Assembly: GCF_000218685.1 (NCBI RefSeq)
Contig: NW_006763293.1
Span: 2,291,968-2,355,967, forward strand
From: Serpula lacrymans var. lacrymans S7.9
Lineage: Eukaryota; Basidiomycota; Agaricomycetes; Boletales; Serpulaceae
Length of the DNA: 64,000 nucleotides
Reading direction: 5' to 3'
The stretch's first letter is position 1, and every line of letters starts with the position of its first letter. A program made the translations under genes and the position numbers. Of the stretch, positions 35,945-48,202 are shown piece by piece. The notes beneath the pieces are model-generated. The model made no database searches. It worked only from the letters and a program-made list of their open reading frames with translations, and was not told the DNA's origin.

Positions 35945-38273
35945 ATGCACTCGTATAATCACTCAGGTTCGTTGATCCCATTAACTCGGTTGTCCTCTCT
36001 GTTGCTATCTGATTTTTGGTTACACACAGCACACTGGACGCCTCAAACCAACAGGGCACAGAATCAGGAACAGAGACATCCCACATCCTCTATATATCGC
36101 CACACTACAGTTCAAGGCCCACCATACTCATCAATGCATGCTTCTGCTTCTCCTGCCGCCCATCCAAGCGCCCTTCATTCTGTTCCCGCCGTCCTCACCC
36201 CAGGACGGTATCGAAATCGTAGTCTCGATACTGGATCTGCGTTGCTCTTGCACTCATCGACTCCCTCCTATAATCTGACATCTACTCTGGTTCCTTCCCC
36301 TGCCCGCACCTCGTTCTATGGCGATTATTTTTATACGCAACAGTATCCGACTACCCCCCCTCCCCCATTACCAGTCAAGCCTAGGTCTCTCGCTCCCCCA
36401 GCACCACCTATTCCGCCAAAACCCCCGATCGCGCCAGCGCTTCCCCCCAAGATTCCATTGTACCCGCAGTCTATACCGGGTCCCGTTGCGGGACCCTCCA
36501 GTCGAGCAACGCAGAGTCCTTCTCCCCCGGTCGATGAAGGAGACATCGCGTTGGCCATGGCAGTGTCTGCCTCAGAGGCCCGAAGGCGTGAGGAGCTCAT
36601 GATTGCTCAGGAGGAGGAAGAGCTGGCAAAGGCTTTAGAGGAATCTCGATTGTACACTTCTACGTATTCACATCGTTCTTCTTCCCCGAGGAGCAATGAT
36701 GGTTCTCCCTCGCAATCACGCAGATCATCGGGACCATCACATGCACAGCGTCTGAGCCCGGTCGTCACCCCTCCACATCCTCCAGAAGGCGAAAGCTGGC
36801 TACATCTCGTGACACCAACAGGTTCCATAAACTTTGAAGATGAACAAGCTGCTACTGACGAACCTTCATCACAAGAGGGACCGTCTCGTTCTGACGGAGC
36901 CTCTCCTACCCCTGCGCAAGATCGCAGCGACACCCCAACACCAAATCTTCCTTTATACAATGAAGTGGTATCCAAGGTACTTAGCAACAGTAGACCTTCT
37001 ACACTAGCTGGGAGATCTTCAGCGTCGATGACCGCCTCTCTCGAGTCCTCGCGGTCAAGCGAGTCTTCACGCCCACCTCTCCGGACTATGGCATCGTACA
37101 GCTCGTTTAGACCACGCATTCCTACACCGGAACCACCTGTCGTCCTACCACGCCCGCATTCATCTGCTACCGTGACCTCTGATGGTACTTCATCAGCTCG
37201 ATCGAGCTTCGCTGAGTCATCTAGCAGATCACCTCAAAATACACCAGCGCTTCCTCCGACTTCAGCTAACAGCGCCGTTTCCTTGGACCCGCTCGATGAG
37301 GATGCCGAGGAGGATTACTTTACTAGTAATGCTCGCCCTACTCCCAGCCTCTCTGCTAATCATTACGTGGAACCAGACCTGTTACTGGGAATTTGTACGT
37401 TTTGCTTCCAGCTATTGTTTATCAAATGCAGTAACTCACTTGGTCACATTGACAGCCTTGGCATTTACGCCTCCTGCCATCTCCACCGTCTTAACACAGA
37501 TGTCAGGGTCCATGCCCAACCTTATCACCCTTCCATATGGCAAATACCCAGCCCTACACTTGCAGGCACCAAGCTGGCGGCAGATGTTGAAATTGATGGC
37601 GAGGTTGAGTGGGACGAGGATTGAGCCAACGTTGGAGGCGATCACTGTGGCAAAGCACGAGCTTAAGCTACGGATAGTCGTCCAGTTCGTAAAGGTGATA
37701 TCCAAGTCTATCTCCTTACGAGCGCTCATCTGACAAGTCTAACGAAACAAGGTTCACCACTCTTCGTCGGACTGGCGAACGGTTCTTTACCTAACGACCG
37801 ATTATCCGTGCCCTCCAAATACCAACAATGCACACAAATATACGAACGGTGATGTCAGCGTATTGCCATATTCTTATACGCTATCGTCACTGCCCACGCT
37901 CCTACGTGATGGTGCTGAATCCCCCATGGCAAAATACTATGTTATTCCATCAACGAACTCCACGCCATATCCAACACTACCAATTAACTTTCCCAACTTG
38001 GCTATGTATCTACAGTCTGCTGTGCAGGATTCACGAAAGGCAGCGAACGACAGCTCGAGTGGATTGCGTAAACTCGCAAATTACATTGACACATGCTATC
38101 CGAATGATTCTGAGCCTGTCAATAGTCTTGATGATAAGGAGGTTACGCGGAGGGGAGTGGGCGGGATGTTCAAGAGAGTCATTCAAGTTGGTAGGAATAA
38201 GCCAGTGAAAGGGAGAGGGAACGAAGAAATATATGAACTCGTCACACCGTTCGTACCAGACGAGTGGGGCTAA
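35945..38273 (+). CDS. Unrecognised Pro/Ser-rich protein with a UIM-like motif
   Basis: Not recognised. A tiny first exon (MHSYNHS) precedes a ~60-nt intron that ends in CACACAG and joins AHWTPQTNRAQNQ. The N-terminal ~180 residues are Pro-rich, with PPPPLPVKPRSLAPPAPP type runs suited to SH3 or WW partners. GDIALAMAVSASEARRRE and EEEELAKALEESRLYTS follow. The second resembles a ubiquitin-interacting motif (acidic run, then AL-x-ES), and the first is a weaker similar helix. A long Ser-rich region comes next. The conserved-looking C-terminal domain is spread over two or three exons: LAFTPPAISTVLTQMSGSM, APSWRQMLKLMARLSGTRIE, LKLRIVVQFVK, LPYSYTLSSLPTLLRDG, LPINFPNLAMYLQ and ELVTPFVPDEWG. Ubiquitin binding in endocytosis or trafficking is only an inference. 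Confidence 0.6.
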
Positions 38274-38702
38274 TGAATTTTAAGATGCGTAACGCTGCTT
38301 TCAGAAACTGGGCTCTGCTGGACTCGCTACTGCGTTGTGATCACTCGCCACCTCAATAGGTGCTTTACTTTCGATAGAATTGGCGGCTTGTCTCGAGCTC
38401 GGATGATTACTCTCATTTATCTACTAGTAATTACGCCAATTATATACAATGCAATGCCATATTTCTCTATCATAGTACAATTCCACTCTTCAGTATACAT
38501 TATTATATTCTCTAGTCTGTTGATTCAAAATAAATGTTTTCATGGTGTTGTCCCTATCTGGCTTATTAGGAGTCCGAGTCCGAGTATTAGAATCCGGACC
38601 ATCGTTCTTCTTCGACCCATTGTACTGCAACAACCTACACACACATTATCTGTACCAGCCACCTTTCCAAGCCACCACCAATATTTCTAGCTTGACGCTA
38701 TC
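38274..38702. other. Intergenic stretch, no gene seen
   Basis: 429 bp between the UIM-protein stop and the THO7 start, AT-rich in the middle. It presumably contains a terminator and the THO7 promoter; no coding or RNA gene is supported. Confidence 0.5.
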
Positions 38703-40031
38703 ATGGCAGCCAGTGTTTCCAACTCAAACTCAAAGGACTCAATTCCCTCTAGCATGTCCACCGGTTCAATGCAAGCCTCAACGACACAGCAACCCATAAC
38801 GCCCTCACTATCCATCGAAGAAGAAGGCATGTTAGTTCTCTCGTTGACCCCAAGGAACTTGCAGTTCGGAATGGTGTTTTTCGAGAAAAGAAAATAACTC
38901 GCGTCTCCCTTTTTTCCTCTTTTCTAGATGCCATTATCCATTCTCGAATAACGAACGATGAGCGACCGCTTCGTCGCGTCGTCAAGAAATTTCACAACTA
39001 TACGGCGGTCGCACATGCACCTATCATACCTACGAATGCGAGTCCGAGTGGCACTACGGAGGACGCTCGAGAGGCTTTTCTAGTCGAATTGGCATCGTTC
39101 CAGTTGTCGTTGAAAAAGAGCATGATGGTGTGCGAGGCTGAGGCGCGCCAGGTGGAGGAGTATCAGAGAGAAAGACAGAGGATAGGTCAGTTATATGCCT
39201 TTCTTACATGCTTCTACGCGCATATAATGATACACACTGTTTGCAGAGGACGAACACGGGTCACTACGCGGCCAGATAGAACAACTGAAAACCTCTTTAG
39301 AGCATGCACATATGGAACGCCGGCGGAAGATGGAATACGACCTGATTGCAGAGAAGATCAACACACTGCCAAGCAGAGAGGAGCTAGAGCAGTATGTGAT
39401 GTCTCATGGGACTACGAAGCTATGCTTATACTGAAAACGAATCAATCATAGGTCTATACAAGCTTTGGAGAACGACATGGCAGCTATTCGCACAGAACAT
39501 GAGACCCAGGATCGTACCATTCGGGGTCAAAAAGTAGCACTAGATGGCATTGTCCTGGATCTGGGTTCGTTGCGCTTAATGGGGAAGGATAAAGAGGCTG
39601 CAGCCTCTCGACTGGCATCACCAGCTGCTACTCCCGCCCCAGAGAACACCGATATGGATGATACTGAATCAGGCGTGCAAGGAAGCTTAGGGAACGAACT
39701 CGAGAGTGGCAATGACGGTGGAGAAGTAGGCGAGGTAGACGAAAAGGAAGACGGGGAGGATAAAGACTCTGTTGACGTTCCCCTGTCTGCTGTATTAAAC
39801 GCAAAGGCAATGTTTGGGCGGTCACACAGTTCATCCACTACATCGGACTCACAACGTCGGCTTCGGTCATCCGCAGGTCAAAATAGAAAAGACGATGAAG
39901 ACGATATCGAAATGGGGGAGGTAGCAGAAGATCACAAATCCGGTAAAGGGAAAAAGAAATTCAGAGAAGAACTGGAGGAGGGTGAAGCAAGCGATTCTAG
40001 TAGTGCATTATCCGATCCTCCAGAGGACTAG
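38703..40031 (+). CDS. THO complex subunit 7
   Basis: A nuclear mRNP-assembly factor coupling transcription to mRNA export. After a Ser/Thr-rich N-terminus (SLSIEEEG) and an intron, the reading DAIIHSRITNDERPLRRVVK with KFHNYTAVAH is the typical THOC7/Mft1 opening. A long coiled coil follows: AFLVELASFQLSLKKSM, EEYQRERQRI, GSLRGQIEQLKTSLEHAH, KMEYDLIAEKINTLPSREEL, IQALENDMAAIRTEHE. The C-terminal third is acidic and disordered (EEGEASDSSSALSDPPED), as in many fungal versions. Three introns (near 38830-38930, 39186-39247, 39393-39452) are inferred. Its stop lies 45 bp from that of the convergent tRNase Z gene. Confidence 0.8.
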
Positions 40032-40076
40032 ATGCTACTTGCGATATTTAAAAATGTGTTTTTGCAGTTCTAGCTG

Positions 40077-41386
40077 TTATGTATTATTAGGGGATACATC
40101 GGGAACAGATTCAACATCAAAGCTCATAAAATCACGAGCACACACGATTTCTCCTTGATATTCTTTCCCAGCTAGTCCCGCGATGGCTGTCATAATGGTC
40201 TTTGCCTCTGCATTAACGTCGTCGTTTCCCGCATACCTTGAAGAAAAATGATTGAGCACCAATTTTTTGGCTCCTATGCGTGCAGCAAATGCTCCAGCCT
40301 TCTGTGGTGTCGAATGGCCCCTGGATTTCGCTCGCGCTTCGACTATCTCAAAGGTATCTTCTGCCTTAGTGTTGACATCAAGCTCAGGTAAATGAGAATT
40401 TGTTGCCTCATGCACCAACAGGTCTGGCCTGTACGCCAAGCCTGCGATGGGCGATGGATCATAAGTGTCGCCTAAGATGACAAGCTTTCGGCCAGGTTTG
40501 CGAGGTGGGCCTCGAAGGACCGTGCCATCAGCAAGCTCCACGCTTTCTCCCTGCTGCAAACGACTCATTACCGACATGGGCGTCTTCGTTCGTTTGATTG
40601 CAGGGATGTACTTCTTGGGATCCATTTTTCCAGGGACAGGGGATTCAGTAACGACGTAGCCAACACAAGGTACAGAGTGCAAGATAGGAGCTGCAGAGAC
40701 TGAAACGGCATCATCCTCGTATACGCTCGGCCATACGCCATCACTTTGTGAGATATTGCGGCCATGAGGAGATTCTGAGGCATGTAGGGGTAGTGAAGTG
40801 AAATCTCCGTCAGGGGGATCAGAAGGGAAACGCAACTCGTGGACTACATATGGAGATCCAAGCAAGGTGTGACTGTACGTGAGTCCGTTACGAACATAGG
40901 CACGAGTTCCCAAAGGGCCATAAATTTCGAAAGGCTGTAGATGATATGATGGCTAGAGTTGAACGTTGAAATGGGAGGTGGTTACTACTGTAGACTCACA
41001 TTGCTAAAATCGGAGAGTTGTGCTCTGGGATCATCTACACCTTCTGCTACACCACCTGCACCGTTGAGACGGCTTGCCAGTAGAGGTAGAAGGCCAAAGA
41101 TATGGTCACCTTCACACTGACAACGTTAGACGTGATGCGATGTGAAAGAAACTATGTCTATAAACTTACCATGTGTATGAGTGATAAAGATCTTTTCGAT
41201 TTTCCCCATCCTCACTGTGCTCTTCTGTATCTGATGTTGAGTTGCTTCGCCGCAATCAAATAACCAGACATCGCCGCCTAATCGTAGCGCCAGAGACGAA
41301 TGGTTTCGCGTTGATGACGGCTGGGCAGAGGCAGTACCAAGGAACGTGATGTTCAGGGAAGAAAAAACTCGACGACCTGCGGACAT
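40077..41386 (-). CDS. Short-form tRNase Z (ELAC1-type)
   Basis: Endonuclease that removes the 3' trailer of precursor tRNA. The start [20 protein letters not shown] is followed by [20 protein letters not shown] with [12 protein letters not shown]. Across an intron comes the metal-binding [14 protein letters not shown] (HxHxDH). Later motifs are [28 protein letters not shown] (third metal Asp), [30 protein letters not shown] (His of motif IV region) and LNHFSSRY. A ~430-residue length with one active metallo-beta-lactamase domain places it in the short class. A linker containing [20 protein letters not shown] is normal for tRNase Z. Three exons. It lies immediately downstream of the tRNA-His gene on the same strand. 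Whether a long-form ELAC2 also exists cannot be judged here. Confidence 0.9.
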
Positions 41387-41511
41387 AAAAAGTAGTGATG
41401 GAAAACAACTGAGATATACTGTCAGTCATAAGTACTGAAATATTCCAAAAAAAGACATGTCCGCGAGAAACTGGGCAGGAAAATAAATCGAAGGCTTGAA
41501 AGCCAAAAAGA

Positions 41512-41594
41512 TGTCCCTGGCAGGAATTGAACCTGCGGCGCCACGGTCCTGTGATTTCCACAACGTGGCGATTTAACCACTAATCGACAGGGAC
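41512..41594 (-). tRNA. tRNA-His (anticodon GTG) with an 11-nt intron
   Basis: The minus-strand cloverleaf is complete. Acceptor stem: GTCCCTG with CAGGGAC. D arm: GATT/AATC with loop AGTGGTTA. Anticodon stem: CCACG/CGTGG. T arm: GCAGG-TTCAATT-CCTGC. Discriminator: A. The loop TTGTGGA carries anticodon GTG, and an extra 11 nt (AATCACAGGAC) sits just 3' of it at the canonical intron position. Without the intron the length is 72 nt. The lack of an encoded G-1 and the A73 discriminator suit eukaryotic tRNA-His, to which Thg1 adds the G. A and B boxes are present. Confidence 0.9.
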
Positions 41595-41929
41595 TTGTTG
41601 AAAGGATACAGAATCATGTCCTTATATACCGTACATTCAATCACCATACTGATACTGAGGTGCCCTCAAGCTTACGGCACTCAGATAAATGAAACTAGTA
41701 TAACAAAACTATATGGAGCCCTGGTTTTTTAAATACGAATGTTTGTGCGATAACTTTCCGCCATTCAACTGAGTTATCGCATTTGTTTTGACAAACGCAC
41801 TTCAAGTCGACTACGAGCCCCCTTGCACACATTATACAAACACTGCAGGCCGATTTCGATTACTCCTATCACCTGGACCTATTTGGACCCATTACCACCA
41901 TCCTAATCCGAATTTTTGTAATAGTTTCA
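41595..41929. other. Intergenic stretch between tRNA-His and RING gene
   Basis: 335 bp with no supported gene. It is upstream of the tRNA on the minus strand and of the RING gene on the plus strand, so it likely holds the RING gene promoter. Confidence 0.5.
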
Positions 41930-43311
41930 ATGGTCTCCACGCGTTCAGCTGGGAAAATTTCATACAAACGCAAAAGAGTGGACGATGGTTCCAGCAGTGA
42001 AGTGGACTCGGTAAATGGGGAACCACAAAACTCGGACTCGGAGGATGAAACGAGTCAAACGGATTTACAGGTGAAGTTGAATTCTACCATAGCCAGCTAA
42101 ACTATAAAACTCACACTCGGTTATCACCTTTTGGGGTGTTAGGGCCACCTGTCCGCAGTGCAGACCTGTGTAACGCAGCTTGTGACCCAAGTAAAATCTC
42201 TTCAGGAGCGGAACAGGAAACTTAAAGGTGATTTAGAACGACTACATCACAGAGAAGAGTCCATTCAATCAAAACAGGGTAAGAGAGGTGGCAAGAGCAA
42301 CACTGATTTGAAGAACCAGGTGGATAGCTTGCGAGTTATTATACAGGGTCTGAAGAGGGTTCGCTGTTTTTCATTTAGTGCTCACTTAGAAATGCAAATC
42401 CCTATCTTATCTTATCAGGACCGAGATAGAAACCGACGAAAAATACGAAGGGTAACTGGAATTCACGATCATCACAGTCCCTACGACTGAACACTGTCAC
42501 CAGTTACAACAGAAAGAAGTCAAAAAGGAGGCAAATGAACTGACAGGCGGTGAGATGGCGGATAGCGACGATGACGTAGTTTATCAGATGAGGAAGGTAA
42601 GTGGCTTTCATGAAATTCAAGATACCCTTGTGTTCTTATGTGTTTAGCTGTCGCGACGTTTTCAAGATTTGATGTTGGCAGCAGTTCTGGAAGAACATGA
42701 AGAGTGTCGCATCTGCCTCGAAGAGATGAAGCTCGAAAAATGTTCAAGGTGATAAAAGCCAGCGGCTTTCACGTGTGTTCCCAGCTAATCAATGCTATCC
42801 TTAAGTCTCCCATGCCAACACCTCATCTGCAACGATTGTTTACCTAGTTTGATGAAGGTTTCTGCATCTGATCGTGATGCCGAAGATGTTCAATGTCCGA
42901 TTTGTCGAGCGCGATGGCCGACTGTGAACTGGTCCATCTCACCCCGAACGATCGATGGGATGAGTTATTAGACGTGGCTAAAAGAGCGGGTGAACTAGAC
43001 CATCTCGGTGGGGTGTCTTCAAGTGAAGAAGAGAACGAAGAAGACTTTGTAGATGATCACAGGTAAGGACGGCTTAAAACCAACTTACTACTTGCTCAAC
43101 ACCAGATATAAGCTCGACATCCTCAGGCCCCACGAATGAACCAGTAGAAGAAATTCAAAGCCTTGTTTCTGACGATATACCACTTGGGACACCTCCAGCA
43201 GAGACTTCGACAGCAGCAGCCACCCCTTATCGCACTGCTTCGTCGCCACAGAAGAAAGAACGCTTACTCCGATTAGCAGAAGAGCGTGCTCGAAAGCAAC
43301 GTAGTTTTTGA
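41930..43311 (+). CDS. RING-finger protein with an apparent one-base frame break
   Basis: Start MVSTRSAGKISYKRKRVDDG, with an acidic, nuclear-type N-terminus. A coiled coil follows (LVTQVKSLQERNRKLKGDL and DLKNQVDSLRVIIQGLKR). The RING is C3HC4: CRICLEEMKLEKCS, LPCQHLICNDCLPSLM and, after an insert, VQCPICRARW. Directly after the Trp codon at 42915-42917 the frame runs into a stop ~17 codons on. The next frame, read from 42917, continues ADCELVHLTPNDRWDELLD, then an acidic stretch, and splices to SSTSSGPTNEPVEEIQ and a basic end ERARKQRSF. The W..LL segment just after a RING is what related fungal RING proteins show. The sequence therefore looks as if one base is missing near 42917, by assembly error or true mutation. 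It is presumably a ubiquitin ligase. Confidence 0.68.
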
Positions 43312-43553
43312 AGCAATTCCAGCGACTGCAGAATATCTTTGAAATGTTTTTTTCATAGATGCCAGTATGGTGGATGATGGATCATATGCAATATACGAGA
43401 ACAAGATATATGCTACAGAGATAACAACAAGATCGGCAAGCAAATCAACCCCAGATGATTATGGGATAAGACCGTGAGCCTTTAGCAAAGCTCCCCATCT
43501 GTGAGGGAAAAGGATCAGGGAAGCTGTACGTGTACCAATAGCGGTGGTATTAC

Positions 43554-46500
43554 TTACTCTTCTTTTTCTGATTCGATCTCGGCCAAGCGTCGTTTAAGTT
43601 GTCTAAATAGCAACTGTAAACATCATCAACAAAGCCATACTAGAGGAAGACTTACGAATTTTCTCTACTAAGAGCATTTCTTGTCTCCTTCGTCTGTCGT
43701 AAATCTGTGGTCATGTTTGTCCATGCCTCATCTTCAGGAAGATTGACATCATTGTACATGGCATCCAATTCTTCGTTGAAAGCCTAATTGGGTGTTCAAC
43801 TGGACGATATTAATGTCAAATATTGTTCGATATACCTCGTACATAATCTCCTTTTCTGCAGTAGCATCCGCAAGGAGACTCTTTACCAATTCACACTGAC
43901 GTTTGGTGTTCAAAAGTTCTACCCTCGTCTTGTCCAGGTCGGAGATTCTCTGAGTTTCTTCAGCACATATTTCTGTATTTTCGAAATATATTCCTACGTA
44001 CCTCTTTGAAGTCTGTTACTAGCTGCAAAAGATCATTGTGGAGTGACTCGTTATTTTGTACGGCACGGGCCAGACTCTTGTCTGCATCGGATGCTGATTC
44101 ATTGACGTATGCAAAGTTGTCTCCAAACGAAGGATCTGGGGTGCGTGGCATTATACTATCTTGAACGATACTACGTGGACGACTTCGAGGGGTGCCCTCT
44201 GGCTGTCTCTTTCCAATCAATTGCCGCATCTCTTCCATACGCTGTTGAGCTTCCTTGGTCTTTCTAGGGTATAAGCATATCTGTATTCAGTCCCATAAAA
44301 ATGGGGCCTCACCATTGGCACATTATTTCGTCCAGGAGTGCGCACTATACCCTTTTCAGGTGAAGGAGATCTCCAATACTCGGCACTGCCACCAGATTGA
44401 CTACTCGACCTTAATTCATCCAGCTCCAGCTTAATGCGTTTCACAGCACGATGTGATGAGTCAACCTATACAAACATTAAGTAAAATTTTCTTGAGGCCG
44501 AAACGATAGTTATCTTACGTCCTCCTTTGTCACCTGGAAAAGTTGCAGTACTTGATCGGCGTGTTCGCTAGTCACGGGATGAATGTTGTTAGAACCACTA
44601 GCTACTCGAGACGTCCGGAATTGAGGCGAAATGCGCCGTGGTGACACAACCCTTGCAGTTGCCTTGGATAGCGGTGACGTTCTCATGTATGCTTTCCGTG
44701 TGGGAGTGAATGAAGGATGTGCGGAACGAGTGGATGTTTTCTTCTTTATAGACAATGGCTCTACGCTATTTGGCAGTGTGGATACGGCATTCGCTGCGGG
44801 TGTACTCCCTATATCCGTGTTGTTCACAGACAAAAATGGCTGACGTTTGCTGCGAGGAAGAGGAGACGGCGTATCTCCAGTGATACCAGGTAATCCTAAC
44901 GCACTTTCTAAGGCCAGGTCGACGTCCATGGAAGGTAAGTCTTTCGCATCAGACGACATCACTGGGCTTTTAGGTGGTAAAGGAGATGGGCTCCGAGGAC
45001 CGAAACGACGGTTGTCAGAGGAAAGCTGTGAATCGGAGCGAGATGGTTGAATGTAATCCATGCCTCTTGTTGGTGTAACTGAATCTGGTCGAGGTGTAGT
45101 GGAACGCTGACTCATCGTTTCCCTAGTATAAGAGGCCCGCGAGGCCGGCCGTAATACCTGAGCCTGAGGCGGCCCCTCTGAAAAACTAGCTGAATTACAT
45201 CGGGAAGAGCAATATAACGGTCGACAGTACCTTCATATATGGTCTCCTCGACCGGTTGTTCGAGAGACATAGGGACTAAATCTTTTCCATGTTGATTTTG
45301 ACTATTTTTCCTAGCCAATTCAAGGCGCATAGACAGATCTCGGTCGGATGGATCCAAGTGTTCATTCTTTTGCAGCATAGAGTTATTCTCTTCCGTATTA
45401 TTATATAGCGTAGTTCTTTCTCGTGACGGGGAACGAGAGGAAGGATTCGACTCGTGACCAGAGGAACGTCGTTCTGGATCACTTGATGGAGACCTACCTC
45501 TCTTTACAAGTTTCCGCCGTGTGGAAGAGCGGCTACCTACGTACGATTCATCATCCATAGATAGCATAGAAGTGGCTGCAGTGGCCGTGCTATTAGAACG
45601 ATGGGAGAATTTCGCCAGACTGCCATCCGCGGTCGTCGTAGTTTGTGTGTACGTCGAAGATCTACTGGTAGTGGATTTCGTCCGCCGGTGGTGATTGACT
45701 GATCCTCCGAAGAAGTCACCCTTAGACGATCCCGGGATTGCATTGAATAGATTGCGAGAAAGAGCGTCCAGGCTAAAAATATGGGCCCTAGATCTCGTAC
45801 TTGCCGTGGGTGTCGATGGACGAGAGTCGTTTCCGGTTCGAAATTTGAATAAGCCGAATTGATGGACTACATGAAACAACGACGTCAGGAACAAGCTGGA
45901 AGCAACGTTTGAACGAGATACTAACTTGTCTGTATGATGCGCCCCGGCACTCGCGCAGTCTGGACAATATCTTCCTCTGGTTCGTCGTTGGGATAACCGG
46001 ACGTCACCGTGTAGCGGGATATTTCTCCAGCCATCGGCTGAACACGAATTACAACGAAGGGCGGTCCGTTCATCCCAAATGGCATGGGATCTGCAGTACC
46101 TTGTGGATCGATATGTACTACAATCTTTGTCTGCGTCGTGGAATGAGTACCTTTATAAAAATAGAGGAATGCACTTTTCAATGCCAACCTTCTTGGTTTC
46201 TTGGAGAAAAGCTGTCCGTTGGTATACATTGAAGTAAGTACGCGCATACGTAGTCCTCCCGCCTCGCGATTCTACTTCTCTATCGTCGGCGCATAACACG
46301 ACAGATTGTCCTGTTTTAGTCCTGTACTTTGCTTGAGCAATCCATAAATTCTCCAGAAAACGGGATTTTTCTGTAGTTGTTCTAGTGGGGTCCATGTTAA
46401 CGGGTGACGGAGGGAATACTACAGACAGAGCTCGGAAGGAACGAGCAGACCAGCGGTCACTCTGATCTTGTGGTGGATTCTCCAAATATATATGAAAATC

Positions 46501-48202
46501 TTCCATATTGGATTAGCCGCGTTGCCATTATAAAGATACGAAGCATACCTGAGTCTCCGACATCAGCAACTACAATTTCTGAGAGGTCGACTACTCCTTT
46601 ACAACTCATTCCGCTTTTCTTCTTACCGAGGGGTAACCCGCCCGCTTTAGTCAACTTATCAAGTTCATCCAGTCCAGCCAACGCTCTGCCACTTTTCTCA
46701 CCACCTCCAGGGCGCTTGACAATCATTAACTTGTCGTCAAATAAGAACAATGTGCAGTGCAATGAACTAAGCGAAGAGCTAGACGCAGATACAGAGGGAC
46801 CCGGTGTGTCCACGAATACGTCTTCGGCATCGATACAATCAATGAATCGACGGGAATTCGATACCAAGGCGGGGGGAAAGCCTTCGACGGTTGCACTGAG
46901 GCAATACATGATTGCTGCTCGCTTGGTCTGTTCGTCTGTCTCGGCAAGAGCGATCACACTAGCAATTTCTTCCGCCTCAGTAAGCTTTGCGCGTTGAGGG
47001 TCTTCTGGCGCCATGTGTTTGATCATCATGCGGAAAAGAAGCGTATATCGTGGTATGCGTTGAACGGGATCCATCAATAGCTCGCGCAACCCAACACGGT
47101 TCCTAGTATCCGCTGTGGAGTATTTAATTCGCTGTGTAGTGCGTAGATAGTGCCTGAGTCACAGTGAGACTACGGATAGATACCTAAGGACTTACATCGA
47201 TAAAGGCTGCGAATCCAGATGACTTCTTCATCACTTCTCGTTCAAATATAGACTGAGCCTCTTCTCGTTTAATGTAGTACTGCTTGTAGTGCTCGAATCC
47301 GCGTAGATCCTTGAAATGTCGAAGAGCTACGTCTCCCACACCGCCTACGGTCTTGGCTCCATTAGGCGCGAGCATCTTTTCTAGATCAGTCAAGAAAGTT
47401 TCGTTTACTGGAAGGAGATTGTCAATATTTCCGAATAGTGTCTTCGCTTCATAAGGTGGTAAAATGGCAGTGCTTTTGCTCCGTGAAAACGATCGAAGAG
47501 GATCTGCGTATTCGCTCTTGAGAATTCGAAGACGCCTGACATACGATCTTTCCGTGCTAACGAGTTCATTGATAACATCGGCCAGTGCTGATGTGTTGGT
47601 CATAGCGCGTTTACGTTGATGGACCCCATCCTGCACAAATAAAGATATCAGCCAAGGCCCAGATATTTCCAGTTACTACCCATGACCACACGCTGTCTTT
47701 GGTAGTCTGCTAAGCAAGTCGACAACTACACTTAGTGTTTGATAGAGTGCAGTAGCCACAGGGACTGGAAGGATAATTCGGTATCATTTGCACTGGGAGG
47801 ACATATCCTTCAATGCCACATTCGCGACGTACAAGAAAGCGTGTGTAAACCACTCAGCATAGCAGAAAAACCAGACTCACAGGGTTAGAAAAGTCAGAGA
47901 AGGAAGCGTCAGATGCTGACGGTAAAATATCGTTATCATTCGGAGAACCCAGCGGATCACCCAAAGATAACACCAGTTCCTGGATGTCTGTGCCGCACAC
48001 CCGTAAAGTTGTTTGTTTCGAGGGTAATTTCTGGAGAATACGTACCTTCGGGCAGTCTCCTACCATTTTCACATCCTTCCACAACAACCCCACAGAAAAA
48101 AACGCGTTTTGTGACAACCGTAGCAGAAGATATCTTTCGAGGAGTGTTGTCATCGCCACTGGAGAGAGGGATCACTTTACGAGGAGAAGTGCTAAGAGCC
48201 AT
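43554..48202 (-). CDS. RhoGEF (DH-PH) with long coiled-coil C-terminus
   Basis: Start MALSTSPRKVIPLSSGDD. The DH domain opens with LADVINELVSTERSYVRRL and contains LRHFKDLRGFEHYKQYY, KKSSGFAAFID and the signature LMDPVQRIPRYTLLF. A PH-like region follows (CTLFLFDDKLMIVKR, GVVDLSEIVVADVG). After Ser-rich exons, one exon seems to stop at 45112 while ATG at 45115 opens the next reading. Removing a 53-nt intron (45178-45230, GTACTG...TTTTTCAG) instead gives EGPPQAQVLRPASRASY and runs in frame into MSQRSTTPRPDSVTPTRG. The C-terminal part is disordered, then helical: SSHRAVKRIKLELDELRSS, SLARAVQNNESLHNDLLQL, EIMYEAFNEELDAM and LVENSQLKRRLAEIESEKEE. Family role: activates Rho/Cdc42 GTPases by nucleotide exchange, affecting polarity. 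The alternative is two genes split at 45112-45115. Confidence 0.72.

Noticed and set aside
45112..45115. Operon-like ATGA overlap between two minus-strand genes
   Set aside because: A good 53-nt intron just upstream merges both readings into one gene, which fits fungal gene structure better.
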